Positions 24,870 to 37,895 of a DNA stretch of 64,000 nucleotides are shown in pieces. Both the position numbers and the translations under genes were made by a program. The notes beneath the pieces are model-generated. The model worked only from the letters and a program-made list of their open reading frames with translations. It ran no database searches and was not told the DNA's origin. This stretch comes from Ridgeia piscesae (Eukaryota > Annelida > Polychaeta > Sabellida > Siboglinidae): assembly GCA_025642075.2 (NCBI GenBank), contig JAODUO010000052.1, positions 730,001 to 794,000 of the forward strand, in the 5' to 3' direction. Each line of letters begins with the position of its first letter. Position 1 is the first letter of the stretch.

Positions 24870-25215
24870 AAAAAACAATCAATGATGTACCATGATAACT
24901 AAGCTAAATTTGATTTACATGGGAGTCTTCATTTTATGCAGAAAGCAATATATATCCCAGGAGTTTCTTGTGGCTAATTAACAGTGAAAGTTTCATTATC
25001 ATTTGTGGTCAGAAGGGAATGAATATGAGGCATAGTATATTAGGGTCAAGACTCAAGGCAGGCTACCTCATGAGTCAGAGTATGTTAGAATCAAGGCTAC
25101 ATACTCGGACAGAGTGTGACATGTGTGCACGTGTCAACTAATGTTTCTACATGTCAATAACACATTTTTGTTAATGTTCCACAACATTTATGTCATAATT
25201 CTCATACATTATTGT
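24870..25215. other. unique spacer
   Basis: Non-repetitive sequence except for two weak 'agtatattagggtcaag'-like repeats near 25035-25095. No gene is seen. Confidence 0.5.
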
Positions 25216-28096
25216 AGTGCATCATCCCCGTAGTGCCTTGGGTCCTTGTCCCTCTAGTACCTCACCCCTCACTAGTGCCTCGTCTCTCTGTAGTGCCTCA
25301 TTCCTGTTGTTCCTCATCCCTCTATAGTGCCTCATCCCTGTTGTTCCTCATCCCTCTGTAGTGCCTCATCCCTGTTGTTCCTCATCCCTCTGTAGTGCCT
25401 CATCCCTGTTGTTCCTCATCCCTATATAGTGTCTCATCCCTGTTGTTCCTCATCCCTCTGTAGTGCCTCATCCCTGTTGTGCCTCATCCCTATATAGTGC
25501 CTCATCCCTGTTGTTCCTCATCCCTATATAGTGCTTCATCCCTGTTGTTCCTCGTCTCTCTGTAGTGCCTCATCCCTGTTGTTCCTCATCCCTCTGTAGT
25601 GCCTCATCCCTGTTGTTCCTCATCCCTCTGTAGTGCCTCATCCCTGTTGTTCCTCATCCCTCTTTAGTGCCTCATCCCTGTTGTTCCTCATCCCTCTGTA
25701 GTGCCTCATCCCTGTTGTGCCTCATCCCTATAAAGTGCTTCATCCCTGTTGTTCCTCATCTCTCTGTAGTGCCTCATCCCTGTTGTTCCTCATCCCTCTG
25801 TAGTGCCTCATCCCTGTTGTTCCTCATCCCTCTGTAGTGCCTCATCCCTGTTGTTCCTCATCCCTCTGTAGTGCCTCATCCCTGTTGTTCCTCATCCCTC
25901 TGTAGTGCCTCATCCCTGTTGTGCCTCATCCCGTAGTGCCTTGGGTCCTTGTCCCTCTAGTACCTCACCCCTCACTAGTGCCTCGTCTCTCTGTAGTGCC
26001 TCATTCCTGTTGTTCCTCATCCCTCTATAGTGCCTCATCCCTGTTGTTCCTCATCCCTCTGTAGTGCCTCATCCCTGTTGTTCCTCATCCCTCTGTAGTG
26101 CCTCATCCCTGTTGTTCCTCATCCCTATTAGTGCCTCATCCCTGTTGTTCCTCATCCCTCTGTAGTGCCTCATCCCTGTTGTTCCTCATCCCTATATAGT
26201 GCCTCATCCCTGTTGTTCCTCATCCCTATATAGTGCCTCATCCCTGTTGTTCCTCATCCCTCTGTAGTGCCTCATCCCTGTTGTTCCTCATCCCTCTGTA
26301 GTGCCTCATCCCTGTTGTTCCTCATCCCTCTGTAGTGCCTCATCCCTGTTGTTCCTCATCCCTCTGTAGTGCCTCATCCCTGTTGTTCCTCATCCCTCTG
26401 TAGTGCCTCATCCCTGTTGTGCCTCATCCCTATAAAGTGCTTCATCCCTGTTGTTCCTCATCTCTCTGTAGTGCCTCATCCCTGTTGTTCCTCATCCCTC
26501 TGTAGTGCCTCATCCCTGTTGTTCCTCATCCCTCTGTAGTGCCTCATCCCTGTTGTTCCTCATCCCTCTGTAGTGCCTCATCCCTGTTGTTCCTCATCCC
26601 TCTGTAGTGCCTCATCCCTGTTGTGCCTCATCCCTATATAGTGCTTCATCCCTGTTGTTCCTCATCCCTCTGTAGTGCCTCATCCCTGTTGTTCCTCATC
26701 CCTCTGTAGTGCCTCATCCCTGTTGTTCCTCATCCCTCTGTAGTGCCTCATCCCTGTTGTTCCTCATCCCTCTGTAGTGCCTCATCCCTGTTGTTCCTCA
26801 TCCCTATATAGTGCCTCATCCCTGTTGTTCCTCATCCCTCTGTAGTGCCTCATCCCTGTTGTTCCTCATCCCTCTGTAGTGCCTCATCCCTGTTGTTCCT
26901 CATCCCTCTGTAGTGCCTCATCCCTGTTGTTCCTCATCCCTATATAGTGCCTCATCCCTGTTGTTCCTCATCCCCCTCATAATAGTGCCTCATCCCTGTT
27001 GTTCCTCATCCCTCTGTAGTGCCTCATCCCTGTTGTTCCTCATCCCTCTATAGTGCCCTATCCCGGTTGTTCCTCATCCCTCTATAGTGCCCTATCCCGG
27101 TTGTTCCTCATCCCTCTTAGTGCCCATCCCTGTTGTTCCTCATCCCTCTGTAGTGCCTCATCCCTGTTGTGCCTCATCCCTCTGTAGTGCCTCATCCCTG
27201 TTGTTCCTCATCCCTCTATAGTGCCTCATCCCTGTTGTTCCTCATCCCTCTATAGTGCCTCATCCCTGTTGTTCCTCATCCCTCTATAGTGCCTCATCCC
27301 TGTTGTTCCTCATCCCTCTTAGTGCCTCATCCCTGTTGTTCCTCATCCCTCTATAGTGCCTCATCCCTGTTGTTCCTCATCCCTCTGTAGTGCCTCATCC
27401 CTGTTGTTCCTCATCCCTCTGTAGTGCCTCATCCCTGTTGTGCCTCATCCCTCTGTAGTGCCTCATCCCTGTTGTGCCTCATCCCTCTGTAGTGCCTCAT
27501 CCCTGTTGTTCCTCATCCCTCGGTATGTGCCTCACCCGGCCTCATGTTGCCTCATCCCTCTGGGAGTGCTTCATCCCGTTGTAGTGTCATCCCTGGTTCC
27601 TCATCCCTCTATAGTGCCTTATCCCGTGTTGTTCCTCATCCCTCAATTAGTGCCTATCCCTGTTGTCCTCATCCCATATAGTGCACCCTACCTGAGTGCC
27701 TCATGTGTTCCTCATCCCTCTAGTGCCCTATCCCGGTTGTTCCTCATCCCTCTATAGTGCCCTATCCCGGTTGTTCCTCATCCCTCTATAGTGCCCTATC
27801 CCGGTTGTTCCTCATCCCTCTATAGTGCCCTATCCCGGTTGTTCCTCATCCCTCTATAGTGCCCTATCCCGGTTGTTCCTCATCCCTCTATAGTGCCCTA
27901 TCCCGGTTGTTCCTCATCCCTCTATAGTGCCCTATCCCTGTTGTTCCTCATCCCTCTATAGTGTCTCATCCCTGTTGTTCCTCATCCCTCTGTAGTGCCT
28001 CATCCCCATTGTGCCTCATCCCTCTATACTGCCCTATCCCGGTTGTGCCTCATCCATGTAGTGCCTCATTACATCACTCTTCGCTAGTGCCTCATC
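25216..28096. repeat. 34-bp minisatellite
   Basis: About 85 units of 34 bp, themselves made of two similar halves: 'tagtgcctcatccctg' and 'ttgttcctcatccctct'. Edges are degenerate. A start block ('gtagtgccttgggtccttg') at 25230 is repeated at 25933, revealing a ~703-bp duplication. Units near 27520-27720 are badly disrupted. From 27720 to 27930 a subfamily 'gtgccctatcccggttg' dominates. Confidence 0.96.
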
Positions 28097-29230
28097 CGTG
28101 AGCGGTATGACGGCACTACATGTTGACATTCTGGGAAGTCTATAAATAAGAGCGTTTAGTGTGAGGGACGGACGGACCTGGTACATCTAGGTGACACTTA
28201 TTTATTTATGCCAGTGTTCCCAGTGCGTCAATGCCATTGTCAATTAGTGCTTTGTGTGTCCTCATGAATATGCACAGGTGGGCGACGTCAGATGACAGAT
28301 AACAGGGGCTGAAGATAACAAGGGTTGTCAATAACAGATTGTCAAGGCCATAAGGATGTAGGTAGCAGGACAATTGGCAGCAAGGGAACTTGATAACCGG
28401 GGTTTTCCTATTTTAATGTTTAAGATTTTAATACTGGAATTGCCAGATTAATAGCGCAGACAAATACTGTATTATTATTATTTGCAGGGTATTAGCAACA
28501 GGAATCGATGGTAAGTGTTCATAAAAATCTAAGAAATTTCAATAATGGTTAAGCACAATTTATGTAGTTACGTTGGGTCATGTAGGTAGGCATTTTCATA
28601 CATCTCTCATTAAATTGTTTTTGTTACAAACAGAAGGGTACACATGCTGAGGGTAGGGTGCCTTCATGGTGCTTGGTTTCTGTGATGTGGACTAGACTTG
28701 TGGTTAGATTACATGCCACATCAATCATTATGTATATATATAATATTATCGTGAGCAATGCACCCACTACTGTTTGTGTGGCGGCCACTTTAGACAGTGG
28801 CCTTGGGACTGTTGTGTGATATTCTTGCAATTTGTTTCATTTTCTTGAGGACAGCGATGTCTTCCGGCTGTACCATTAGCAGGAGTGCTCTTACAGGTCC
28901 CCTGTCATTATCAGCGTTTAGTGCTGATGCTTGTGTGTTAAAGGTGACTGCACATCTGTCTGTAGCTAATTGTCTCATAAGCGGGAGGCTGGTATAGGCA
29001 ATGTCTTGAGAGTGAGAGGTAATTAAAACGGACCAGAACAGAAGTTTCGTCTACACAGACATGACAACATTCTACCTACATCTAGTGGTCAGCGAAGTGC
29101 AACTAGTGGTCAGCGAGTGAGGTGTCACACACCAGCAGGTCTTTACGCAGGATCAACTGGTTGCCGGCCAAACGTGTCGAGGTAGACAGCGCACGTAAAC
29201 CAACATACACAGTCGAGATGTATATTACTA
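28097..29230. other. unique sequence
   Basis: No array and no supported exon. Opposing small open frames at 28624-28997 show no recognised domain. The interval 28295-28395 has a loose 'aacaggggctgaagataac' type repetition that is too weak to call an array. Confidence 0.5.
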
Positions 29231-29411
29231 CCTGAAATAAACTACAAACACGTATGTGACACCCATTTTCAATGCGTAGTAGACAATATGTGTGATTTGT
29301 TTAACACCTTTTTTGCCCTCTATTTGTTACTCACCCAGCTGTATTTCAACCATCCAAAATGGTTAAAATGACAGGTGACGAATCTCAACATAAAGCTGTG
29401 AATATGAGACT
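29231..29411 (+). repeat. dispersed repeat, copy 2
   Basis: Follows copy 1 (18305-18502) block by block: 'cctgaa..actacaaac', 'tatgtgacacc', 'attttcaatg', 'caccttttttgcc', 'ccatccaaaatgg' and 'cataaagctgtgaatatg'. Both copies are in the same orientation. They differ by many substitutions and small indels, so both are old. Confidence 0.65.
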
Positions 29412-29590
29412 GTTAGAAAAATCTTCCTGGCAGGCAAGCAGGAGACATTGTACACTAAGAAGGCATTTGTCTGCCTGTGGCCTGAGATATGCATCTCATC
29501 TACATAGTCTCCCAATTAGTCAGATTACAGTTATTTTACATGGAAAGTGAAAGCGCAAGTAAAAGATCAGTGAAAAAATCTTGCGATGTG

Positions 29591-30786
29591 CATTACATGG
29601 TGCAACAGTGTGGTGCATGGTGCAACAGTGTGGTACATGGTGCAACAGTGTGGTGCATGGTGCAACAGTGTGGTGCATGGTGCAACAGTGTGGTGCATGG
29701 TGCAACAGTGTGGTGCATGGTGCAACAGTGTGGTGCATGGTGCAACAGTGTGGTGCATGGTGCAACAGTGTGGTGCATGGTGCAACAGTGTGGTGCATGG
29801 TGCAACAGTGTGGTGCATGGTGCAACAGTGTGGTGCATGGTGCAACATGTGGTGCATGGTGCAACAGTGTGGTACATGGTGCAACAGTGTGGTGCATGGT
29901 GCAACAGTGTGGTGCATGGTGCAACAGTGTGGTACATGGTGCAACAGTGTGGTACATGGTGCAACAGTGTGGTGCATGGTGCAACAGTGTGGTGCATGGT
30001 GCAACAGTGTGGTGCATGGTGCAACAGTGTGGTACATGGTGCAACAGTGTGGTGCATGGTGCAACAGTGTGGTACATGGTGCAACAGTGTGGTGCATGGT
30101 GCAACAGTGTGGTACATGGTGCAACAGTGTGGTACATGGTGCAACAGTGTGGTGCATGTTTCAGCAGTGTGGTACATGGTGCAACAGTGTGGTGCATGGT
30201 GCAACAGTGTGGTGCATGGTGCAACAGTGTGGTGCATGGTGCAACAGTGTGGTGCATGGTGCAACAGTGTGGTGCATGGTGCAACAGTGTGGTGCATGGT
30301 GCAACAGTGTGGTGCATGGTGCAACAGTGTGGTGCATGGTGCAACAGTGTGGTGCATGGTGCAACAGTGTGGTACATGGTGCAACAGTGTGGTACATGGT
30401 GCAACAGTGTGGTGCATGTTTCAGCAGTGTGGTACATGGTGCAACAGTGTGGTGCATGGTGCAACAGTGTGGTGCATGGTGCAACAGTGTGGTGCATGGT
30501 GCAACAGTGTGGTGCATGGTGCAACAGTGTGGTACATGGTGCAACAGTGTGGTGCATGGTGCAACAGTGTGGTGCATGTTTCAGCAGTGTGGTGCATGGT
30601 GCAACAATGTGGTACATGGTGCAACAGTGTGGTGCATGTTTCAGCAGTGTGGTGCATGGTACTGTAACAGTGGTGCATGACACAGCAATGTGGTGCATGG
30701 TACTGTAACGTGGTGCATGACACAGCAATATGATGCATACTACATGACACATCAGTGTGGTGCATGGCACAGTAATGAGGTGCGTG
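29591..30786. repeat. 20-bp minisatellite
   Basis: About 55 units of 'ggtgcatggtgcaacagtgt', with 'ggtacatgg' variants and a second variant, 'gcatgtttcagcagtgt', at about 30154, 30414, 30574 and 30634. From about 30660 the units degrade. Six-frame open reading frames of up to 416 codons cover it because 20-bp units without stops cycle through all phases. Confidence 0.97.
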
Positions 30787-31713
30787 GACTTGAATGGTAG
30801 AAAAAGCCATTATAATGCCAATCCAAACATTCAGTATGTAAGGAGTTGCAATGGAAGTGTGTTAGACTTAGTATTCCAAAGGCTTTTTTGGAAAATTCAA
30901 TATCTATCTGGATAATTATTTTGGATTTGCAGAAAACGGAAAATGCATACAGTAGATGAAAGCACTGGATGACAGGAGAAATGTAGTGCTAGATCACTGT
31001 CATTTGTCAGTGTGCAAATATTATTAAACTGTATATTATCGCACTGATATCAAACCGTATAAATCAAGAGTTTTGGTCTTTTTCCTCTGCTTAGTACTTA
31101 TGTGGAATGGAAGAGTCATATGTCTTAAATTCAAACGACCTTTTTGCTCTGCTTTGGTTGTTCTTTTGTCATTTTCAGTGTGATATTTTATGGTGACGTT
31201 ATAATGTCAATTTTTATTTGCCATTCCCATGATGAATGCTTATACGAGAAATCAGAATATTTAATTTGCCTGAGACCAAAGAAATAATGTACAAATCGCA
31301 TGCACCAGGACTGACCTCAGCAGGAAGTTGCAACACATAAATCGATGTTACCATCAATAGTTATTTTTTTATTTAAAAACTCCCAGGATATTTGATCAGA
31401 AAAGTAGAAACATGTATTCCCTCTTAAAGTGGCAGAGCTGACAACTATGGCATTTAATTTGTCAAGCAAGTTAGTGCTTGTTCAGCACAGCACGTCAAGA
31501 AAATATCAACACAGATGTTTATCAAGTTTCAACACATTTTCCTTATTTACCTGCCCTGAATGGACATGAAAGTTATGTTTAATGTATTCTAGGTGATGTC
31601 ACATCTGTAAATGAGTCTACTGTTTTATGTGGTATCATATGTTTATTTTATATGTAGCGTCAGGTAATTATAAATATTATACTTTGTGCCCTTTTCGACA
31701 ATTGTGTATAATT
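30787..31713. other. unique AT-rich sequence
   Basis: No repeat or supported gene. Confidence 0.5.
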
Positions 31714-32004
31714 GAGTACAATGGCTCAGAGACAAGAGTGTCGGACCCTCAATCTACAGAACCCGGGTTTGAACCATGTGCTGGTGTTAAACCATGGGCA
31801 AGGTTGTTCAGCCCACATTGCTCTAGTTCACTCAGCTGTTTAATTAATTGAGTACCTGGCTAAAGATGGTGGTGTATATTTGTGTAGAATAGTCTGAATG
31901 CTTCCCAGAGAAGTGAAGATTGGGTTCAGTTGAACAGGTCTGCCAGTGTATAACAGTTTGAGCAATCCTGGCAATTATTGAATTATAATTTACCTTTCTT
32001 TACC
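31714..32004 (+). mobile_element. tRNA-derived SINE, second copy
   Basis: Head with 'acaatggctcagaga' (A box) and 'gggtttgaacc' (B box, 31765-31775). The body has 'cacattgctctagttcactc' and 'gagtacctggctaaagatgg'. The 3' part reads 'gcttcccagaga', 'gaacaggtctgccag' and 'tttgagcaatcctgg' and ends 'ttacctttctttacc'. It matches the 18556 copy throughout, with small deletions near the 3' end. The orientation is the same. Confidence 0.85.
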
Positions 32005-32830
32005 GTTTGGTTCTGTAATTAAGTAATTCACTACCACTATTTTTATTACGTTTGTTATAGTTGCATTGAAATAAAATTCAATTTAATTTCATGGCGCTGA
32101 TCTGACCACTAACTGCAATGGGATGCAGCTCACTGATGTGAACAGAGGTGTGGATAGTTCACCGAAGTAGGCAACCAGGAAGTGGAATTATGGGTAATAA
32201 TTTTATAACTGACAGTGTGTGAACAACAAGAACACCTCAAACAAGGTCCTTTGTTAATTCGCTCAAAGAAACATGACACTGGTACATAAAACCTCTAACC
32301 CTACAACAAACTAGTATTGTATGTCTCATATGCCCTGTCTCCAGGAAGGATCTGGTAGTTAGGCAAGCCGCATAATACTCCACGTCACAATGGGCCTGAT
32401 GAACAAGTTGTCTGTGGTACAGTCACTGTGAGAAGCATATGGTAGTTAGGCAAAGGCGTTGCAGGTGTTTGTGCCAGACGCTTCTCCTACACTGAAGAGA
32501 CTAGGTCGACGCAAGCATGAAGTGTTCTAATGGTGTTGTAGACTGCAGCCATTCCACTAATGGAGATCGGCTCAGATGCAAACTTCCTGTATTTGATGCA
32601 ATGTGGCAACAAATAACCCGAGAATAACCGTATTCCACGGCTCGTGTTGTGAATGGACTGAGTCTGACATCGCTGACGACTCGTGCTGACTGGATAGACA
32701 GGGTGGTGTTACCAACTGGACTGACTAAAGAGGGGCTGTTTCACTGGCTGGAAGGACCAAGTAAAGAGGGGTGGCTGGCGGCACCTGATCTATTACGAGG
32801 GGTAGACAGACGTTAGACAATGAGGAATTG
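32005..32830. other. unique sequence
   Basis: Non-repetitive apart from the doublet 'tggtagttaggcaa' at about 32352 and 32441. No gene is supported. Confidence 0.5.
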
Positions 32831-33090
32831 CAGCAGCAGAGAAGTACTTAACAAGTGGAAGTGAGAAACCATGGCAACAGTCAGGTACTTAGTGAGAGGA
32901 AATGAGGAACCATGGCAACAGAGATGGACTTAGTGAGAGGAAATGAGGAACCATGGCAACAGAGAGGTACTTAGTGAGAGGAAATGAGGAACCATGGCAA
33001 CAGAGAGGTACTTAGTGGCAGTGAATAACATTGAAGTACTTTTTTAGAAGCAACAGTGAAGTATTTAGTGAGAGGAAATGAGGAACTACA
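32831..33090. repeat. ~41-bp short tandem array
   Basis: About six units with 'gaggaaatgaggaaccatgg' and 'caacagagaggtacttagtg'. The outer units are diverged or shortened. Confidence 0.87.
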
Positions 33091-34235
33091 GTCATACTGA
33101 TATATTAACTGAGAGCAACCAGAGCAAACATTTCACCAGAGATAAAATGCAGATGGGCATTTTATTCTTCATTCGCTCACAGCCCGTTGTCATCCTGTGT
33201 TTGGCAGGAAATGTCTGAGCATTAATTCGATCTCGGGGAAGTGATAATTCATTTCCAGCTGCTAATCAGTCACGGAAATAAATGGGAATCTTTTGGAATT
33301 TTATTATTTGTTTTCGCCATCTTTGACGTTTTACCATCTCCCGCGGCAACCGTGATGTCAGAACATTGACTGCGTCAGTCTCGTAATTTATCACTCGAGC
33401 AGACTGCCTGTAGTTTTAATTGTATTGAATACCTGTAAGTGATTGGCAGTGATTGCACGTGATGTCGGCTCTGCCCAGGTGGACTGTTCATATGTGAGAC
33501 AGCGCAGGTGGTGGGGATATTTACCCTGACAGTTATTCACCCTGTCTTTGACTGGGGTTAATAATGATAATAAATATCATGGAATGGATGGAGTGGTTCC
33601 TTAATAGTTAGTCACATGTTCATTATATTCACTGTCCATTGTAGTCAATTATCCATTATGACTGTTGGTCAGTTCCTAGTAAGATTTCCATTATAGTGAG
33701 TTATCTGTTGTGGTCAGATGCTTGTTGTGGTCAGTTATTTCTCGGGTAATTTCTGCCATCGCTGTGTAATCAGGTGTTTATTATAGCTGGGTGTATTGGT
33801 CTTAAAAATATAATACTGCTTCACCAGGTAATTGACACACTGAGATGTTGCAATAAAAAATTAATTATGTTATAGAAATTTTAGCTTTTTCTCTGGTTGG
33901 TTATTATCATAAAGAATACAATAAATTTATATAATAAAATCATATTGTCTGGCTGAAACACTTTGTTTTTATTGTAAAATGTAGGCATTAGTTTTTTTAT
34001 GAAACCATACAACACGAAAGACCCTTGCCTTATAACGATAACATGTTTTGTCATCCTTTGATCTTTGGATCACGACACATGAATGTAAACTTGAGATATG
34101 ATGTCTCGGACAAAGTTTTCTTGTCTCGTCATCATTGGCAGTCATCAGTGACAACTTCCGTTTACTAGAGTCAGCTGACAACATCACCCTCTGTTAGTTT
34201 TACACCATTTTTTACTCCAGGTTCCCCTGGTAGAA
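33091..34235. other. unique sequence
   Basis: No supported exon. The interval 33600-33790 has loosely related 'gttatccattatagt' and 'tggtcag' pieces that may be a very old repeat. Confidence 0.5.
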
Positions 34236-34856
34236 TATGTCACCCTTTGGTTGAATATATGGCCCCTTGGTTGATTGCAATAACCAGTCAGTGGTCCATT
34301 GGTTGAATGCACGACCCCTTGGTTGAATGCATGGTGCATTGGTTGAATGTATGACCCCTTGGTTGAATGCATGGTGCATTGGTTGAATGTATGACCCCTT
34401 GGTTGAATGCATGGTGCATTGGTTGAATGTATGACCCATTGGTTGAATGCATGGTGCATTGGTTGAATGTGTGCCCATTGGTTGAATGTATGACCCATTG
34501 GTTGAATGCATGGTCCATTGGTTGAATGTTTGATCCATTGGTTAAATGCATGGTCTATTGGTTGAATGTATGCCCATTGGTTGAATGTATGACCCATTGG
34601 TTAAATGCATGGTCTATTGGTTGAATGTATGTCCACTGGTTGAATGTATAACCCATTGGTTGAATACATGGTCCATTGGTTGAATGGATGACTCCTTGGT
34701 TGAATGCATGGCCAAATTGGTTGAATGGATGACCACTAGGTTGAATGCAAGGTCCATTGGTTGAATGGATGACCACTAGGTTGAATATATGACCCCATGG
34801 TTGAATGCATGACCTCTTGGATAAATATATGACCTCTTAGCTGAATACATTACTCC
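34236..34856. repeat. 20-bp minisatellite
   Basis: About 30 units of 'ggttgaatgcatggtccatt'. Units alternate between 'gcatggtgcatt' and 'gtatgaccccttt'-like endings, so the effective period in the left part is a 40-bp dimer. Confidence 0.94.
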
Positions 34857-35125
34857 ACTAGCATAGATGCCCATGTCATATCATCCGTCACATTTGATGT
34901 GTGTGTGGATGATCAGTCAGGTCAGTTTGATTCCTGCTGAATCAGTGTGTCACTGACCCATGCAGCTAATTGCTAATTGAGCGCCCAAGTTCAATCAAGA
35001 ATGTGCATGTTGATTCTGCTGCTAATGAATTGGAAATTAGTCATATATGTATCTTCTTTGGTAGAGATTAGTCTTGAGTGACTCATGCTTGAAATGCTGG
35101 CAGGACAGGACTACTGCTTGTTGTT

Positions 35126-35590
35126 AAAGTCTACTGGCCACACAGTGTGGCCTGCTGTCTCAAAGAGAAGTCTGCTGGCTGCACAGTGTGGACTGCTGTC
35201 TCAAAGAGAAGTCTGCTGGCCACACAGTGTGGCCTGCTGTCTCAAAGAGAAGTCAGCTGGCCACACAATGTGGCCTGCTGTCTCAGAGAGAAGTCTGCTG
35301 GCTGCACAGTGTGGCCTGCTGTCTCAAAGAGAAGTCTGCTGGCTACACAGTGTGGCCTGCTGTTTCAAAGAGAAGTCTGCTGGCCACACAATGTGGCCTG
35401 CTGCCTCAAAGAGAAGTCTGCTGGCCACACAGTGTGGCCTGCTGTCTCAAAGAGAAGTCTGCTGGCCACACAGTGTGACCTGCTGTCTCAAAGAGAAGTC
35501 TACTGGCCACACAATGTGGCCTGCTGTCTCAAAGAGAAGTCTGCTGGCCACATAGTGTGGCCTGCTGTCTCAGAGAGAAGTCTGTATGCT
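35126..35590. repeat. 41-bp minisatellite with palindromic core
   Basis: About 11 units with 'gtctgctggccacacagtg' and 'tggcctgctgtctcaaagag'. Each full unit contains the near-perfect palindrome GGCCACAC-a-GTGTGGCC, which several units preserve and others break ('ggctgcac', 'ggctacac'). Confidence 0.94.
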
Positions 35591-35888
35591 TGCCCACAAA
35601 ATGACGTTCAGCTGTTTTCTCACATATGTCTCAAAGTTAATGTCATTTCGTAGGGCAGTCGATGACTGTCATGAAAGTTGGCGTGATGTGTGAATACGTG
35701 GTCTGCATGCGTTCTTGTGTATTGTATAAAACACGGTGTGGCGTGTGTGTTGGAGAGTAGTTGCATTCACATTCTGCCTGGCAGAGTGCTCCGTAACGTA
35801 CAAGATGTGTTTGTTATGCCAAAACAAACACGTGACAGTCTTGTTGGAAGTAAAGAACATGTCATATCACATTTGGTTAACACATGTT
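35591..35888. other. unique spacer
   Basis: No repeat and no supported gene. Confidence 0.45.
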
Positions 35889-37895
35889 AGAACAGTGTTA
35901 GTACATTGGTGAGTGGTGTGACAGTGGTGTTAGTACATTGGTGAGTGAGTGGTGTGACAGTGGTGTTGGTGCATTGGTGAGTGGTGTGACAGTGGTGTTA
36001 GTACATTGGTGAGTGGTGTGACAGTGGTGTTGGTGCATTGGTGAGTGGTGTGACAGTGGTGTTGGTGCATTGGTGAGTGGTGTGACAGTGGTGTTGGTGC
36101 ATTGGTGAGTGGTGTGACAGTGGTGTTGTGCATTGGTGAGTGGTGTGACAGTGGTGTTGGTGCATTGGTGAGTGGTGTGACAGTGGTGTTGGTGCATTGG
36201 TGAATGGTGTGTGACAGTGGTGTTGGTGCATTGGTGAGTGGTGTGACAGTGGTGTTGGTTATTGGTGAGTTGTGTGTGACAGTGGTGTTGGTGCATTGGT
36301 GAATGGTGTGTGACAGTGGTGTTGGTGCATTGGTGAGGTGTGTGACAGGTGTGTTGGTGCATTGGTTAGTGGTGTGACAGTGGTGTTGGTGACAGTGGTG
36401 TGACAGTTGTGTTGGTGCATTGGTTAGTGGTGTGACAGTGGTGTTGGTCAGTTGTGTTGGTGCATTGGTAGTGGTGTGACAGTGGTGTTGGTGCATTGGT
36501 GAGTGGTGTGACAGTGGTGTTGGTGCATTGGTGAGTGGTGTGACAGTGGTGTTGGTGCATTGGTGAGTGGTGTGACAGTGGTGTTGGTGCATTGGTGAGT
36601 GGTGTGACAGTGGTGTTGGTGCATTGGTGAGTGGTGTGACAGTGGTGTTGGTGCATTGGTGAGTGGTGTGACAGTGGTGTTGGTGCATTGGTGAGTGGTG
36701 TGACAGTGGTGTTGGTGCATTGGTGAGTGGTGTGACAGTGGTGTTGGTGCATTGGTGAGTGGTGTGACAGTGGTGTTGGTGCATTGGTGAGTGGTGTGAC
36801 AGTGGTGTTGGTGCATTGGTGAAGTGGTGTGTGACAGTGGTGTTGGTGCATTGGTGAGTGGTGTGACAGTGGTGTGACAGTGGTGTGACAGTGTGTTGGT
36901 GCATTGGTTAGTGGTGTGACAGTGGTGTTGCATTGGTGAGTGGTGTGACAGTGGTGTTGGTGCATTGTGTGTGTGACAGTGTGTGTGCAGATGGTGTGAC
37001 AGTGGTGGCATTGGTGAGTGGTGTGACAGGGTTGATTGGTGATTTGACATGGTGTGGTGATTGGTGAGTGGTGTGACAGTGGTGTTGGTGCATTGGTGAG
37101 TGGTGTGACAGTGGTGTTGGACATGTGAGTGGTGTGACAGTGGTGTTGGTGCATTGGTGAGTGGTGTGACAGTGGTGTTGGTGCAGTGGTGTGACAGTGG
37201 TGTGCAGTGGTGTGACAGTGGTGTTGGTGCATTGGTGAAGTGGTGTGACAGTGGTGTTGGTGCATTGGTGAGTGGTGTGACAGTGGTGTTGGTGCATTGG
37301 TGAGTGGTGTGACAGTGGTGTTGGTGCATTGGTGAGGTGTGACAGTGGTTGGTGCATTGGTGAGGTGTGTGACAGGTGTGTTGGTGCATTGGTTAGTGGT
37401 GTGACAGTGGTGTGACAGTGGTGTGACAGTTGTGTTGGTGCATTGGTTAGTGGTGTGACAGTGGTGTTGGTGCATTGGTTAGTGGTGTGACAGTGGTGTT
37501 GGTGCATTGGTGTAAGTGGTGTGACAGTGGTGTTGGTGCATTGGTTAGTGGTGTGACAGTGGTGTGACAGTGGTGTGAAGTGGTGTGACAGTGGTGTGAC
37601 AGTGGTGTGACAGTGGTGTGGTGGTTGACAGTGGTGTGACAGTGGTGTGACATGTGTGAGTGGTGTGACAGTTGTGTGACAGTGGTGAGTGGTGTGACAG
37701 TGGTGTTGGTGCTTGGTTAGTGGTGTGACAGTGGTGTGACAGTGGTGTGACAGTGGTGTGACAGTGGTGTGACAGTGGTGTGACAGTGGTGTGACAGTGG
37801 TGTGACAGTGGTGTGACAGTGGTGTGACAGTGGTGTGACAGTGGTGTGACAGTGGTGTGACAGTGGTGTGACAGTGGTTTGACAGTGGTGTTTGT
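35889..37895. repeat. 32-bp / 11-bp composite minisatellite
   Basis: The main unit is 32 bp: 'gtgttggtgcattggtgagt' plus 'ggtgtgacagtg'. Toward the right the 'gtgtgacagtg' part (11 bp) becomes a repeat of its own, and about 37715-37880 is almost pure 11-bp units. Disturbed, shortened units cluster at 36950-37150. A distinctive block ('ggtgaggtgtgtgacaggtg') occurs at about 36333 and again about 1.03 kb later. Confidence 0.95.

Noticed and set aside
29489..30810. Overlapping open frames of up to 416 codons on both strands (Cys/Trp/His/Val-rich repeats)
   Set aside because: They lie wholly in a 20-bp tandem array whose units contain no stop in any phase, so all six frames are open together. 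There is no start context, domain or splice evidence.
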